A stretch of 64,000 bases of DNA. Origin: Gymnopus androsaceus JB14. Taxonomy: Eukaryota; Basidiomycota; Agaricomycetes; Agaricales; Omphalotaceae. The stretch is from the NCBI GenBank assembly GCA_009733575.1, contig ML769586.1:1-64000 (forward strand), read 5' to 3'. Of the stretch, positions 32,067 through 45,055 are shown piece after piece. The translations under genes were made by a program, and so were the position numbers. Within the stretch, counting starts at the first letter, position 1, and every line of letters begins with the position of its first letter. The notes under the pieces are model-generated. The model did no database searches. It was not told the origin of the DNA and worked only from the letters and a program-made list of their open reading frames with translations.

Positions 32067-32779
32067 TAGTGGATCTTCAATACAACTGTATCCCCCCATA
32101 CCTGATATAACAGTATTGGGCTACCGGATGAGATGAGGTGAAAAATTCGAGACCTACTGTACTGTAAATCCTGGATGTGCATTAGCGAAGAGATTCATAG
32201 AGTCACATGACTGACCGCCCAGTTCCTGCCCAGTTCCTGCCCGGGACCTGGGTATTTATGGAAAGCCGGAAGGCCTCGCTCGCTTTTGACAGTTCCGTTG
32301 ATGGCAGCTGTCAAGGACCCAGGAAACTTCTGCTCACATAATATTTTTCTTTATTTTGCAGTTCAACTTTGGCAAGGTGAAAGAAAGAAAAAGCTAACTG
32401 TAAGTCTGGACTATGCATTTCAGGAGTCAAGACCAGGTAAATAAAGCAGTGGTATAAAGTTTGTTTCAGGACATATATGAGGTTTGCAAAGTAATGTAAG
32501 GATTTCATCCTTACCCTCACCTTTCCTGGTATCTGCCTGCTTTTTACTGTCCACTCTGCACACATACATACATATCGGAGCTTTGCATCAGCCTTAGGAG
32601 ACCTTAGTATTGGACATGAGGCCAAAGCAAAGTTGAAAGCATAGGGCCAACATGTAACTAAGTTGCAAGTACTGAGTAAGCCTCGCCCGGGGATTCCTAT
32701 CACCGGGCATTATACCCTTATTCCTTTTTGACTTATGACATTTCTAATTACTGCTACAAACTTGACCTCGCTCCATTAA

Positions 32780-32990
32780 TACACATAGTGAGGGCTCAGA
32801 GCCCTTGAGCCCTCTGGGCTGGGTCTTATTGAGCCAGGCCTGGCTGGAGCTGTCTCTAGGGCTTATTTGGATTTTAAAAAGAAATGTCATACGAGTTTAT
32901 ATTTTTGACAGCACTGGCAAGTGCTGGCCAGTGCTGGGAATTTTATGTACTGCTGTTGAAATTAAAATGCAAAATACAGGTTTGCTGATG
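32780..32990. repeat. partial CATCAGC MITE
   Basis: The tract ends TACAGGTTTGCTGATG at 32990. Read in complement it follows the 31618 copy (CTGTATTTTGCATTTT, AAAATTCCCAGCACT, CTTGCCAGTGCTGTCA). The left end is not found, so the copy is truncated or diverged; the start is approximate. Confidence 0.5.
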
Positions 32991-32992
32991 CA

Positions 32993-33152
32993 CATCAGCC
33001 AAATCTGTATTTTTGCTGGAGAAAACCAATACATTTAGAGTGTCTCTAGAGAAGCCAGAGAAGTTTGACAGCTTGATTGACAGCTTTCAGAGCTCTGGAG
33101 CTCTCTGGAGACCTTAAGCAAAAATACAGGTTTTGTTTGGGTTTTGCTGATG
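32993..33152. mobile_element. CATCAGC MITE, 160 bp
   Basis: It starts CATCAGCCAAATCTGTATTT and ends TACAGGTTTTGTTTGGGTTT then TGCTGATG. The interior has AGAGCTCTGGAGCTCTCTGG. No clear duplication is seen at the flanks. Confidence 0.6.
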
Positions 33153-33441
33153 AGTCCTTTTATCAGTCACTGCATTTTCTGTGCTTGTAGACCTGACAAG
33201 ACTGACAGCAAGTGCTCCAGTACAATCTTAAATAAGCTAAAATGTGGTCCTGACTTCTGGGACCTGGGCATTTCACTTTGATGCATTTGAAAAAGTAAAA
33301 TCATACAAATCTGGCTCCCTCCAAATTACAATATTGAACTGATATTGAATATGGTAGGGAGTGCTGGAGAGAATCAAAATGGCACAGTTAGGTCAATTCT
33401 AGTGTTATCTTACCACTCAGTTCTAGTGGAGTAACTACAGT

Positions 33442-34783
33442 TAGTGCTGCACAAACCTTGTGAACCCGGTTCGAACCTGAACCGCACCCAGGGTTCAGGT
33501 TCACTTTGCTGAAGGTTTGCAAACCAAACATTAGGTGCAGGTTCAGGATTGGAAATTTTTGGTAGGTTCGCACCTGCACCGAACCTCTGAACCTCAGGTG
33601 GCCTTAAACATTATTTTTCCTGCTTTTTGTAAGATAAACGGGGTCAAAGCGTAAAATCTTAACCTCCAAAGTTATATAAAGTGAGTTTTTAATCATGAAT
33701 TAACCAATTAAGGTATTTATTACATATGGCAACTGTTACCTAAGCCTTGACTCATCACCACGCCTGCTCTTACTTGACTGTTACTTCAACTTACTTGCAT
33801 GCATCAGCAAAACCTGTATGTTGCCAGAGCAGTCAGAGCATTGAATTGATGCTCTGGAGTGCTCTAGAGTGCTCTGACTGCTCTGGCCGCTCCGAAGCTA
33901 TGGGAGCTAACGGAATTGATGGACAACTGTCAGAAAATGTTGATTAAGTGATCTAAAAGGAAGGGGTTGCCAACGGTTGCAACGCCTTCATATAACTGTC
34001 AATATATTCAGGAATCTGTATAAAAGGCAGCTCTGTTGAGCTCAAAGTTCAACATGGACTTGTATCTTTTTTCTTTCCAGCGCTGCAACTTAGTGCAATA
34101 TTCTTCAAGTTTCCTCCCACTGTAAATTTTATATTTGTTCGATAAAGTTGATTATCAGCTACGTATCAGAAATGTTGAAGGGTTATAGAGGTGGAGGATG
34201 TTGGGGAGGGAGAAATTGGGAACTGGAAGCATTGGGAATTATTGGGGACTCGGCAGGCAATATTTATGTATGGCTGCACCCTGTTGTATGTACGAAATGA
34301 TCAGAAAATGAATATATATTATTTGCTACTATTATTGCATGGTTACAATGTGAGAACTCTTGATTACTAAATGGGGCTCTGTAGCGCAAACAATTGTTGA
34401 ATGATGGGGGTCTCCAGAGAGCTCCAGAGCACTCTGGAGCTACTACCCTTGCTCTGGCTGCTCCAGAAGTTCTGGGAGCTCTGGAGAGCTCCAGAGCACT
34501 CTGGAGTACATACAGGTTTTGCTGATGTGATTTTCAGCAAAAGAGATGGTGGTATGTTCTTGGAGTAGAATTCACAACATGTAACAAATATAAAACCAAA
34601 TACCAGTGGTAATGGGCCTCATTGAACAGTTTTAAAAAATTCAGGTTTGAACCTGTTTGAACCTGCACCAAACCTTGAACCTAGGTTCAAGGTGCAAGAA
34701 ATTTCGAACCGCACCTGAGGTTCAGATTCAAGGCTCGGAAAAATTTGCCCGAACCTGCACCGAACCGCACCATGGCAGCACTA
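33442..34783. mobile_element. 1.3-kb non-autonomous hAT element
   Basis: The ends are TAGTGCTGC and GCAGCACTA, flanked by ACTACAGT (33434-33441) and ACTACAAT (34784-34791), an 8-bp duplication with one change. Subterminal arrays of GAACCTGAACC and GGTTCAGGTTC type words resemble those of the other hAT elements in the window. It is interrupted by a CATCAGC MITE. Confidence 0.82.
33802..34527. mobile_element. CATCAGC MITE, 726 bp
   Basis: The ends are CATCAGCAAAACCTGTATGT and the exact complement ACATACAGGTTTTGCTGATG, flanked by TG on both sides (33800-33801, 34528-34529). Blocks of GCTCTGGAGTGCTCTAGAGT and CTCCAGAGCACTCTGGAG lie just inside each end, forming inverted arrays. Confidence 0.82.
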
Positions 34784-35388
34784 ACTACAATTGAACCCAG
34801 CATCCCTGCAAGAGGCATGCTAATAACTAACTACTCTGTGTCCCAGATTTCCAAGTTTATAAGCATACTGCTATGATATGACTTTTCTAGGGGCAGCATT
34901 AGTTATTGAACTACTGCCGGTGTAATGATAAATAAGTTATTCGGATGAGCGCCTGTTGCGCGCTTTTGATGCGGTGATTGAGGTCCTACTACCAAATATA
35001 GATCAATCACCGAGAATCAATTGGGAAAAAATGATTCCGATCATTCCGAGAGAGCGAGGCCTTCCGGCTTTCCATAGGTATTAAGTTTCCCGAGCGAAAA
35101 ACAAAATGAATGACGGGTGAAAAAGATAAGGAAACATCTTATCTTTTTCAGACGGGAAAGATAGTAGATTACCGGCGAAATTCCGAACGAAAAAGACAAT
35201 CAATTGCGATATGTTTTTCAGGTGAAATCATATAAGATTCCCAAGCGAAATTTTATCTTTTTCCCAATTTGTTTTTCCTTTGAGAAACATGGTCTTTTTT
35301 AACCGCGATTCATGCCGAAAAAGGTAACTAATCACGACAATGATTTCGCTAATTATTTCGCCCGTTATTGTTTGGCGCTGGCGTAGTG

Positions 35389-36250
35389 CCTGGCCATCTA
35401 ACTGATGTCGCGGTGCGCAGCTGGAGCTTTCGTTTGGCGAAGAATATTTCGCCGTTTCTAAATATCTTTTTCAGAATGCGCTGGTCCAATACACCACTGT
35501 TTTGCTGTCAATTCTCTGGAAATATAAACGTGGGATAGATCCTGGGCCTTCTGCGGATATCAGAACTGTAGCTTCCGATCTAGAAATTGCGCTTGGAAAT
35601 TGCGCTTGATCTTCTCGCAGTGGATGAAACCAAGTGAGCCCATAGATCAGCTGATTCGTTGGCTTTAGATTTCAAATGTTGCTTACCTTTCGAAGAAGGA
35701 AGAAGGAAGGTTTTTAACTCTGTGTTATAGGGACAAATGGAGTGCGTTCATCTTAGCCGAAGATCTTTTATGTGGCATACCAACGTAGCCCACTCCAACA
35801 TCGAAAAGAGCGAGAGAGGATGATCTGGACAGTCACGATGGACAAAACCCGGAGCCAAATAATGACTTTCTCAGTAGCCGAGTATCGATCTCCAGTGACA
35901 GGATTTCAGCCCATCGACCTAGGTCAAGCTGTACACCTGGGGTGAAATTCCCCGGGCGCAAATTCAATTACCGATACACAAGCGAAATTTGCGCAGCCTG
36001 AGGTTAACGCCTTGATACCACAAAATAACGCAACCTACCAGGCGTTCGAGGCCCAGCCTTTGTATGAAAACGACAGTATCATTGACTTCAATGGTCAAAA
36101 CGAAGCTGCAATCCAAGATGGGTTTTAGTAGGCTCAGACGCCATCCAGGATGCCGAGATGATCGACCGAGATGGAAGGTATTGTGTTTTGGACAAAATTC
36201 TTGGTGTTTTGCTAAATTACATACCACAGTATGTTGGCACAATACGATTG
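35389..36250 (+). pseudogene. Zn2Cys6 transcription factor, copy 2, C-terminal piece
   Basis: It resumes at CCTGGCCATCTAACTGATGT, exactly as in copy 1 near 23247, and follows copy 1 through the degraded section and the Gln/Asn-rich tail (equivalents of SKRARED and YENDSIID). Small indels and stops relative to copy 1 (for example a TAG in GCATACCAACGTAGCC near 35788) break the tail that is open in copy 1. Dead copy, tail-to-tail with DUF6534 copy B. Confidence 0.7.
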
Positions 36251-36503
36251 GGATAGTTTTATGCAAAGTGTAGACAAAATATTACTAGCTGTGGGGCTAT
36301 GGGGCTAAATTAGGGAACCAGGAGTTGACCACAGTTTTACTGTAATTGTATTATATAGATTCTGTAATAAGTAGCAAGAGCTCCGATGTGTTCTCAAATT
36401 GTCAGTCAAGAATCGTTGGACGAACTATACCAAGAAGCCTATATTTCATAAGAGTTCCACATAGTGTTATACAGCCTGCTTCTTCCCTGTGCTTGGAATT
36501 CTG

Positions 36504-38433
36504 CTAGTAGGGCTGAGACGAATGCGCGTCATTCTCTTCGAAACTTCCATTCTCGGTTGTCGAGCTACTACTGGCCTCTCCCCCTGGCCGGAAGATCTGA
36601 GGCACACAATAGGGACGATTTCGTTCAAGATCTACGTCTCTCATTTCGTGTGATTCAACATGAACGAAAACCCTAGACTGAGGAGACGTAGGGGAAGTTT
36701 CGCACTAGTTACGCAATTGAAGGGGATATTAGTCCAGCGATTCTCCACCTTACGCGCAGAAATACTCACCCGTTTCAACGTCTCTCCATTAAAGTCCCCG
36801 GCGGTGATAATATTGGGTGGCGAAATGGTATCTCCAAACTGCACCCTTGGCACACTGTAGTTCCAAGCTCCGCGAGAATTCAAACTACTCATGACTGAGT
36901 TGGTGTAGAGTTTTGCTAAAGGGAAGTTGAAGATGAGGTGGCTAGAAAGAAATCCCAAAGGGCTCGTTAAAAGCTTCTACAGTGTAGTCTGGAAAGATAC
37001 TAACGTCCCGGTCGGCTGTGAAGGTGGCATCGTCAATTAGCATTGTAGGATATGTATCCAAACGATCATACGTTTCATACGTACGTCAGTCAAGAAAAAG
37101 ACAATGTCAAGGGTCGCGCAACAGGCAGTTATGAGACCCGTTTGAACCGTAACTGGAGTAAGTATGCATGTTAGCGATACCGATGGTGAACAGTGTCGGA
37201 GAACCTACGCCGGATGATGCGATCCACCAGCACGTCCGATGCTTCAAACCCTGTTTTATTTTTGTGCTATCGAAGGATCATTACGATGCTGTAAGTGAAG
37301 TATTGAAGGGAATTACGTACACTGCACATGCGAGTCAGCAATAACGAGTAAGTACTAGAAGGAAGTATAACTCACAGATGCCAAACAAGAACACAAGTTA
37401 TCGCAATATCTCCCAAACATTCTCCGACTAGCCACATGATAACAGACCACTGTGAAGTGACAGATATTGAACAGTAGATGAGGTCAAGGGCGACAAGAAC
37501 AGGATCGAAGGCGCAGCACCTTGAAATCTCGAAAGTCAACAAAATACGGGGTCACACCGACTTCATAGGTAGTGATAAGCCCACCAACTATGTATACATA
37601 TATTAGCAAGGGGATCTTGCTAGACCATAGTAGCAGAACGCACCCAGACCGGTTAAAGCAGCGAGAGAAACAATCGCGACCATCCACCAGTTAGAGGTCA
37701 GGACTTTGACTCTCCACACGAAAAATAGCTGTACGACTCCGGAAATAAGACACTATGGACAGGAAAGATCGGTTTTAATAGTGCACAATTCAAAGGGACC
37801 AACCGTCATCGCGGGGTCTACAAGCGGCGAGGCATGAATGTAAGAGGCAGGGACCTGTAAGCTAGAAGAAAATGTTACACGTACCAGTAGCGAATACTGG
37901 GAAATATGGTCAGTAATGAAAGATCAACAAAGAAAATCATGGGTGTACTTACCCCATGTCGCAGTCCCAAGATAGCTCACGTCATCTGCAACGAAGACTT
38001 CATCAGTATGCTCCTTTGCGTACAAGAGGATTTTACGCGCCAAAATGTACGATCAGAGAATTGTACAGGTAAACTGCATCGAAGACAGTATTCACAGTGT
38101 CAGCCAGGAGGAGTAAGACGACCTGAAGCCACATGACAGTTTACGACGACTGGATCGGCCAGGGCGCGAAAACTCGCTCACCAGTATCTTCATCCAAAGA
38201 CGATCCCTGCAAGAGGTTAATTAATCAAAGATACGCAAAGCTGTGGGCGAATATTCACTTTTTGAACGTGTTGAAGTACAGATAGACCTGGTTGGTCATA
38301 ATTCCGTAGAGCACGAGATTGAATGAGAAACCGATGAACATCGGTCCATGTCTACAGTAAGAGGAACGGTTTGTGAAAAGGCGAACAAAATATGAAGAAT
38401 CACGTACGCGATCTCTGCTGGGCCCTTCGTCAT
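36504..38433 (-). CDS. DUF6534 domain membrane protein, copy B, intact
   Basis: Integral membrane protein of an Agaricomycete-specific family of unknown function, about 330 residues with seven predicted hydrophobic helices. Start ATG at 38433 (MTKGPAEIA); stop TAG at 36504-36506. I can thread 16 exons with consistent phase. They include exons of 25 nt (38182-38206), 12 nt (37885-37896), 14 nt (37804-37817) and 11 nt (CCGACCGGGAC near 37010), plus a single T (37321). Key segments: HGPMFIGFSFNLVLYGIMTN, FATDPAMT, GVVQLFFVWRV, LVGECLGDIAITCVLVWHL, FNFPLAKLYTNSVMSSLNSR and a polar cytosolic-type tail with VFVHVESHEMRDVDLE. One intron begins GC (38040) where copy A has GT. No stop or frameshift is seen, so this is the functional copy if either is. 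Confidence 0.82.
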
Positions 38434-39584
38434 GGTCGCTTATAAAATTGGAAGGAAAGCGGTCGAAAGGAAAGACGAGAGATTCCACAGGAGCTCCAAC
38501 GAATTTAAGAGAACGTTATCGGTGTATAATCGCTTGTAAGGACATAGACCTGGAGAATTCCGAATGAAGATGGTGGTTATTCGCTAAGCTGGTTGTTAAC
38601 GTCACGTCCACCCTGCGGATATTTCGGAAACGATACAGGTCGAATTTGTGATCGAGTTTATTTAGAGTTTGCGTGATTGGATGACTATATTATTCCCGAG
38701 AGGAAACACAGATTCAAAATGGAAAAGACCCAATATAGTAATCATGCCTGGACAGAGTGGCGCTTATTTTGGCGTTTCCCGACGCGTCAGACGCGACTTC
38801 CTTCGTTCAAAGGTTCGTATCCACTAGCCCCAGACCGGGAGCATAAATCCCTGACAATTGACAATGACCCTGACGAACGCGGCCTTCGTCGTCAGTTCCA
38901 AGTTGGTTCCAAGTTTGGACTGAGCTCCTTCACAATGCGTAGCTGACAAGAAGGTTGATTACTGTATTAAGCATTCCATTGGAACCACTAGCACAGAAGC
39001 TTTCATCGGATCTCGAGATTAATTAATTCTTTGGTGTGAGTTAGATAATGTATCCCTTAAAGTCACTTACCATTGGGCCTACATATTGGGGCAAGACTTT
39101 GACTCTTCCGTTACATACGGAACCGAGAGGTGCTCTCTCCTTCAAAAATTTGAGTGTAATTTGCAGGAGATTAGCTTGGCCCTCTAAGAGGTCGGTGAAG
39201 AGTGAAAACCTAACGAGGTCCCTTACTTTCGTCAACCTCTTAGAGGGGACTGCTTTAGGCCTATCCGAGATGACGTCGCAACATGTCAGAGTCTATTGGT
39301 ACCTAGTCGACTGGTTATTCGAGAGTTTCGCTGAGTTTCGGAAGAGAGTGCGAACAGGAGAACTCCGAACCGAGAAACTAGTACTGGATTCCTAGGTACA
39401 GTTTACGGAATACAAAATAATACTCACCAGTCGGATTAATCACAAAAAGTGCAATTGCCAGTACCGCCCAAGCAACCTTTCCAAATCCATGCGAGCTACA
39501 TAAACGTCTAGTACTAGAGTGAGCTACAAAGATCCCCGATAAGCCCAGGCTTGTAATCTTGTCAATGGCATGTAACATTCTGCA
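38434..39584. other. duplicated tract upstream of DUF6534 copy B, unassigned
   Basis: It parallels 26274-27650. On the minus strand HGFGKVAWAVLAIALFVINP (about 39440-39500) ends at a GTGAGT donor, a hydrophobic segment that may be the first exon of a lost gene. Copy B carries an extra block of about 170 bp (39087-39278) absent from copy A. It contains the inverted pair CCTCTAAGAGGT / AACCTCTTAGAGG, so it may be a small insertion. Confidence 0.4.
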
Positions 39585-39700
39585 CCAAAGCCTTGAATCT
39601 GCTTGTCAGTTACAAAGTACGAAAGTGGATGAAGGCCCTTGTTTTCGCCGCGTATATCAGAGATGGAACCCTGATTAGTTTTGACCATACCTAGTATCAA
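39585..39700 (+). pseudogene. third stub of the repeated transcription-factor unit
   Basis: CAAAGCCTTGAATC, CGAAAGTGGAT and GCCGCGTATATCAGAGATG align with 27724-27800 just upstream of the fungal_trans start in copy 2. The match ends soon after TTGACCATA. It marks the beginning of a third repeat unit and the right edge of the duplicated block. Confidence 0.55.
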
Positions 39701-40015
39701 GCTCTTTGTTCTGCTTCATCACATCGGATGGCAGAACCGCGCCTTTGTCTTTATAGCCTAGATGATGTAGTAGAATTTCAGAAGATCCTCTGTCGCATTT
39801 CAATCATCAGATGCAGCACTGCCGATGAATGGAGTGACGAGTAATCCCAGCGGAGGTTGAAGAACGGCCAAGCTTAGAGAACTCTCGCTTTGGGCCGCAA
39901 GGTTTGCGGCGTTTAACGAGACCGGCGCTTGTTGAGCGCTTTGAATTTTTGTCATTTCAGTCGTGGACTAATATTTACCTTTTCTTTTGCTCTCATTCTT
40001 CGACATTCCAGGGAT

Positions 40016-42684
<2,669 letters not shown>

Positions 42685-42933
42685 CCTCGAGGATTATAGA
42701 TACACACATAATATTACATTGTCAAGTCTGCAGAGAGAGGGGCCGACTCAATGAGGCTCAACGAGGCAAAGCGCAATGAGGTCATGTGAGGCGCTTAGAT
42801 CCGAATCCATCTCTCATTCCTACAACGAGCATCTCCCATTTTCTAGCTTTTGCAAGTGTGATCTTCAATCTCGCCAGCTCGAGCTCAATAATCCATTAGT
42901 TTCAAGTGTCTGTTTTTTTACTGAGTCGTAGTC

Positions 42934-44666
42934 ATGGATGAAGACATGGATTTCGATACTGGTTCTGCCCCGCAAGCTAATGCTTTCCAACAGTCGTATC
43001 CTGCTAATGGACTGGACCCGGAGAGAAAGCAGCTCGATTTGATTTTCGTCCAGGACTGTACAGGCGCGATTTTCCATTCCTTTGCCTTATTAGACCCTTT
43101 TTCTTATGCTTTAATCTATAGGCAGTCAAGGCAGCTACATTTCTTCTGCTACAAAGAATATCGAAAACATCTGCGGTCATATTTTTGAGTCTGGGAAGCT
43201 GCAAGCTGTTGAAGACCTTCGTGTAGGCCTAGTAGCCTTTCGAGATCATCCTCCCCAGGTATGAGCTATTTTTCTTCACTCTCCGGAATTCTAGCTAGCT
43301 AGACTCCTCCTGGATAGGATCACACGTATATTGTCAAGAACTTTGGATTCTCTTCTGATATTAGCAAGGTACAGAAGGATCTTTCTACTCTGTATGCTTC
43401 TGGAGGTGGAGATGGTCCAGAGGCGGTTACTGCTGCTCTCGTGGAGGCTTTGAATATGGATTGGAGAGAACATGCCAGCAAGATGGTTGTCCTCATTGCT
43501 GATGCCCCGCCTCATGGGATCGGTGAATACGGTGATGGTGCGTGATCTGATTGTTCTTTGGAATGCGCTTTTCCAATCTTTTTAACTTTAGGATTCGATG
43601 AGGGCTCGCCGGATGGTTATGACCCCTTGCAAGTCGCTCGTCAAATGGCCAGTCGAGGGATAACTCTGTTCTTCGTGGCCTGCGAACCTGCCTTGAGTGG
43701 ATATCAAGTGAGCATCTCATCGCCCTTCATCGTACTGATCCTTAGTAGGCATTATTCTAGTACGCCACCGACTTTTACAAAGCGATCACTTCCATCACCT
43801 CTGGGCTCATGCTCCCGTTAACAACTGCGGATCTTCTCACCCATGCAATTGTCGGCAGTGTCTTGGAAAACTTGGACATGGAGCGGCTTGTCCGAGAGGT
43901 TGGTACAGCCGTAGCGCAACGTATTCTCGGCAACAACGAAAGTGTCGATGACGTCGCTAGAGAGCTACATGAACGGCTGTTGTTGCGGAACGAGAGTACG
44001 AAGAAGGTAGTGATTGAGAGCATTTATAAAGATTCTGACGAATCCCGGCATAATATTGCTGTCTTCACCGAGGCACCATCCTTAACAGAGGCTAGACCGC
44101 TTTTGAAAAGAGTACGTGTTCTTTGTTCTTTGCCACATTCTCGTTGAAACTGATTCTGGCTTTAGGTACAAGGTACTCGATTCACAGATAAATATCTTGC
44201 AGCACGAGCAGCTTTATCCCGAAGCAGTTACTCTTATACTTCGTCGTATACTCCAGCAACACCTCCTCGATCTCCTCCTTCCAAAGTGGCCTCATCTCCG
44301 ACAAGCTCTGCTTTCTCATCGCCTGGTTCGCCTCCACGCAAAGTGGTTACCGATTTCGCGGCCTTTGGTGCCCCGAAAAACGCCAGTGTGTTTGGTACGG
44401 CAGTTGCTTCTTCTCCGTTCTCGCTTGCAGGAGGGAAAGCAGCGTTTGGAGGTATGAGAACTGGGGTTACTAGAACTGCTTTTGACGATGATGAGGAAGA
44501 GGAAGAGGACGATGGAAGACAACGTGTCGAGTTGAGAGAAGACTCCATCTCGTTGGATCAGGTATGTAGTCTTTGTGCTTTACCACCTTAGCAAGACGCT
44601 GATCTCTCCTCTCGACAGGCCAAGCGAATCGCAATGCAGAGTGCTTGGAGAAGCGCAAGGGTCTAA
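42934..44666 (+). CDS. von Willebrand factor A domain protein
   Basis: A cytosolic-type vWA domain starts near residue 30. LDLIFVQDCTGSQGSYI gives the MIDAS motif in the form DCTGS, followed by GLVAFRDHPPQDHTYI, a central GGGDGPEAV (the D in this loop is the usual third MIDAS ligand) and MVVLIADAPPHG. A helical middle section (MERLVREVGTAVAQRIL) follows, then a Ser/Pro-rich linker, an acidic run (DDDEEEEEDDG) and a short C-terminus AKRIAMQSAWRSARV ending at 44664-44666. It resembles the vWA part of alpha-kinase (VWKA-type) proteins, but no kinase domain is present. Six or so introns; the first has a GC donor (43064). The substrate is unknown. It ends convergent with the G-patch gene. Confidence 0.8.
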
Positions 44667-45055
44667 TCTTTTGGCATCTACTGACAGGACAGCGCCGCAT
44701 CTGCTACCTGCAACGTGCCCTGGTACTTTTCCCCGATGACTGTTCATGACATGTTTACGCTGATGACTCGTGGAACCTGAAGCAGGAATTAGGTTTATCT
44801 GTTGGAATGGAACGCAGGATATGTTCGTTTCATCCACGCATTATCGGAAGGTTGAGAACGACCTACCTATGTAAAAATTGCACCTCTAGCTCTTCTTTCA
44901 TGTAGTACGTTAGAACACGTTGTAAACGAACGAAAATCTTCAAAATTAGTGTATATCAAACAAATCGATCTACTTATACACGTGAGATCATGAAGCTCTC
45001 CGTTTCTTTTTCGGTTTTCGAATGTCCCCGTCATCCTCTGAGACCTCCGCATCCT

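Larger units (their letters stand above)
30272..32252. mobile_element. 2-kb foldback element nested in the CACTA-like element
   Basis: It starts CCCAGGTCCCAGGCAGGGAC and ends with the near complement. The left arm (30272 to about 30820) pairs with a right arm split in two (about 31165-31529 and 32067-32252) by a later insertion, giving arms of roughly 550 bp. It sits in the left inverted repeat of the CACTA-like element: the sequence GAAACTTAATA..ATGGAAAGCCGG is contiguous in the right repeat (about 35070-35110). Confidence 0.8.
29966..35388. mobile_element. 5.4-kb CACTA-ended element with long inverted repeats
   Basis: It begins CACTATGCCAGCGCCAAAC and ends GTTTGGCGCTGGCGTAGTG. The inverted ends continue for over 300 bp (for example GAAATAATTAGCGAAATCAT and its complement), broken on the left only by a nested element. 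The left flank matches copy 1 up to AAGT and the right flank resumes at CCTGGCC, with about 16 bp lost between. No transposase is recognisable. The CACTA terminus suggests the EnSpm/CACTA group, but I cannot confirm this without coding evidence. Confidence 0.65.

Noticed and set aside
32311..32703. A 130-codon frame inside the CACTA-like element as a transposase
   Set aside because: No DDE-type or zinc motif is visible and the frame lies in repeat-rich sequence. I could not support any protein function.
44234..44548. Long minus-strand frame antisense to the vWA gene
   Set aside because: A shadow of the Ser/Pro and acidic codons on the plus strand. The vWA frame has intron and domain support.
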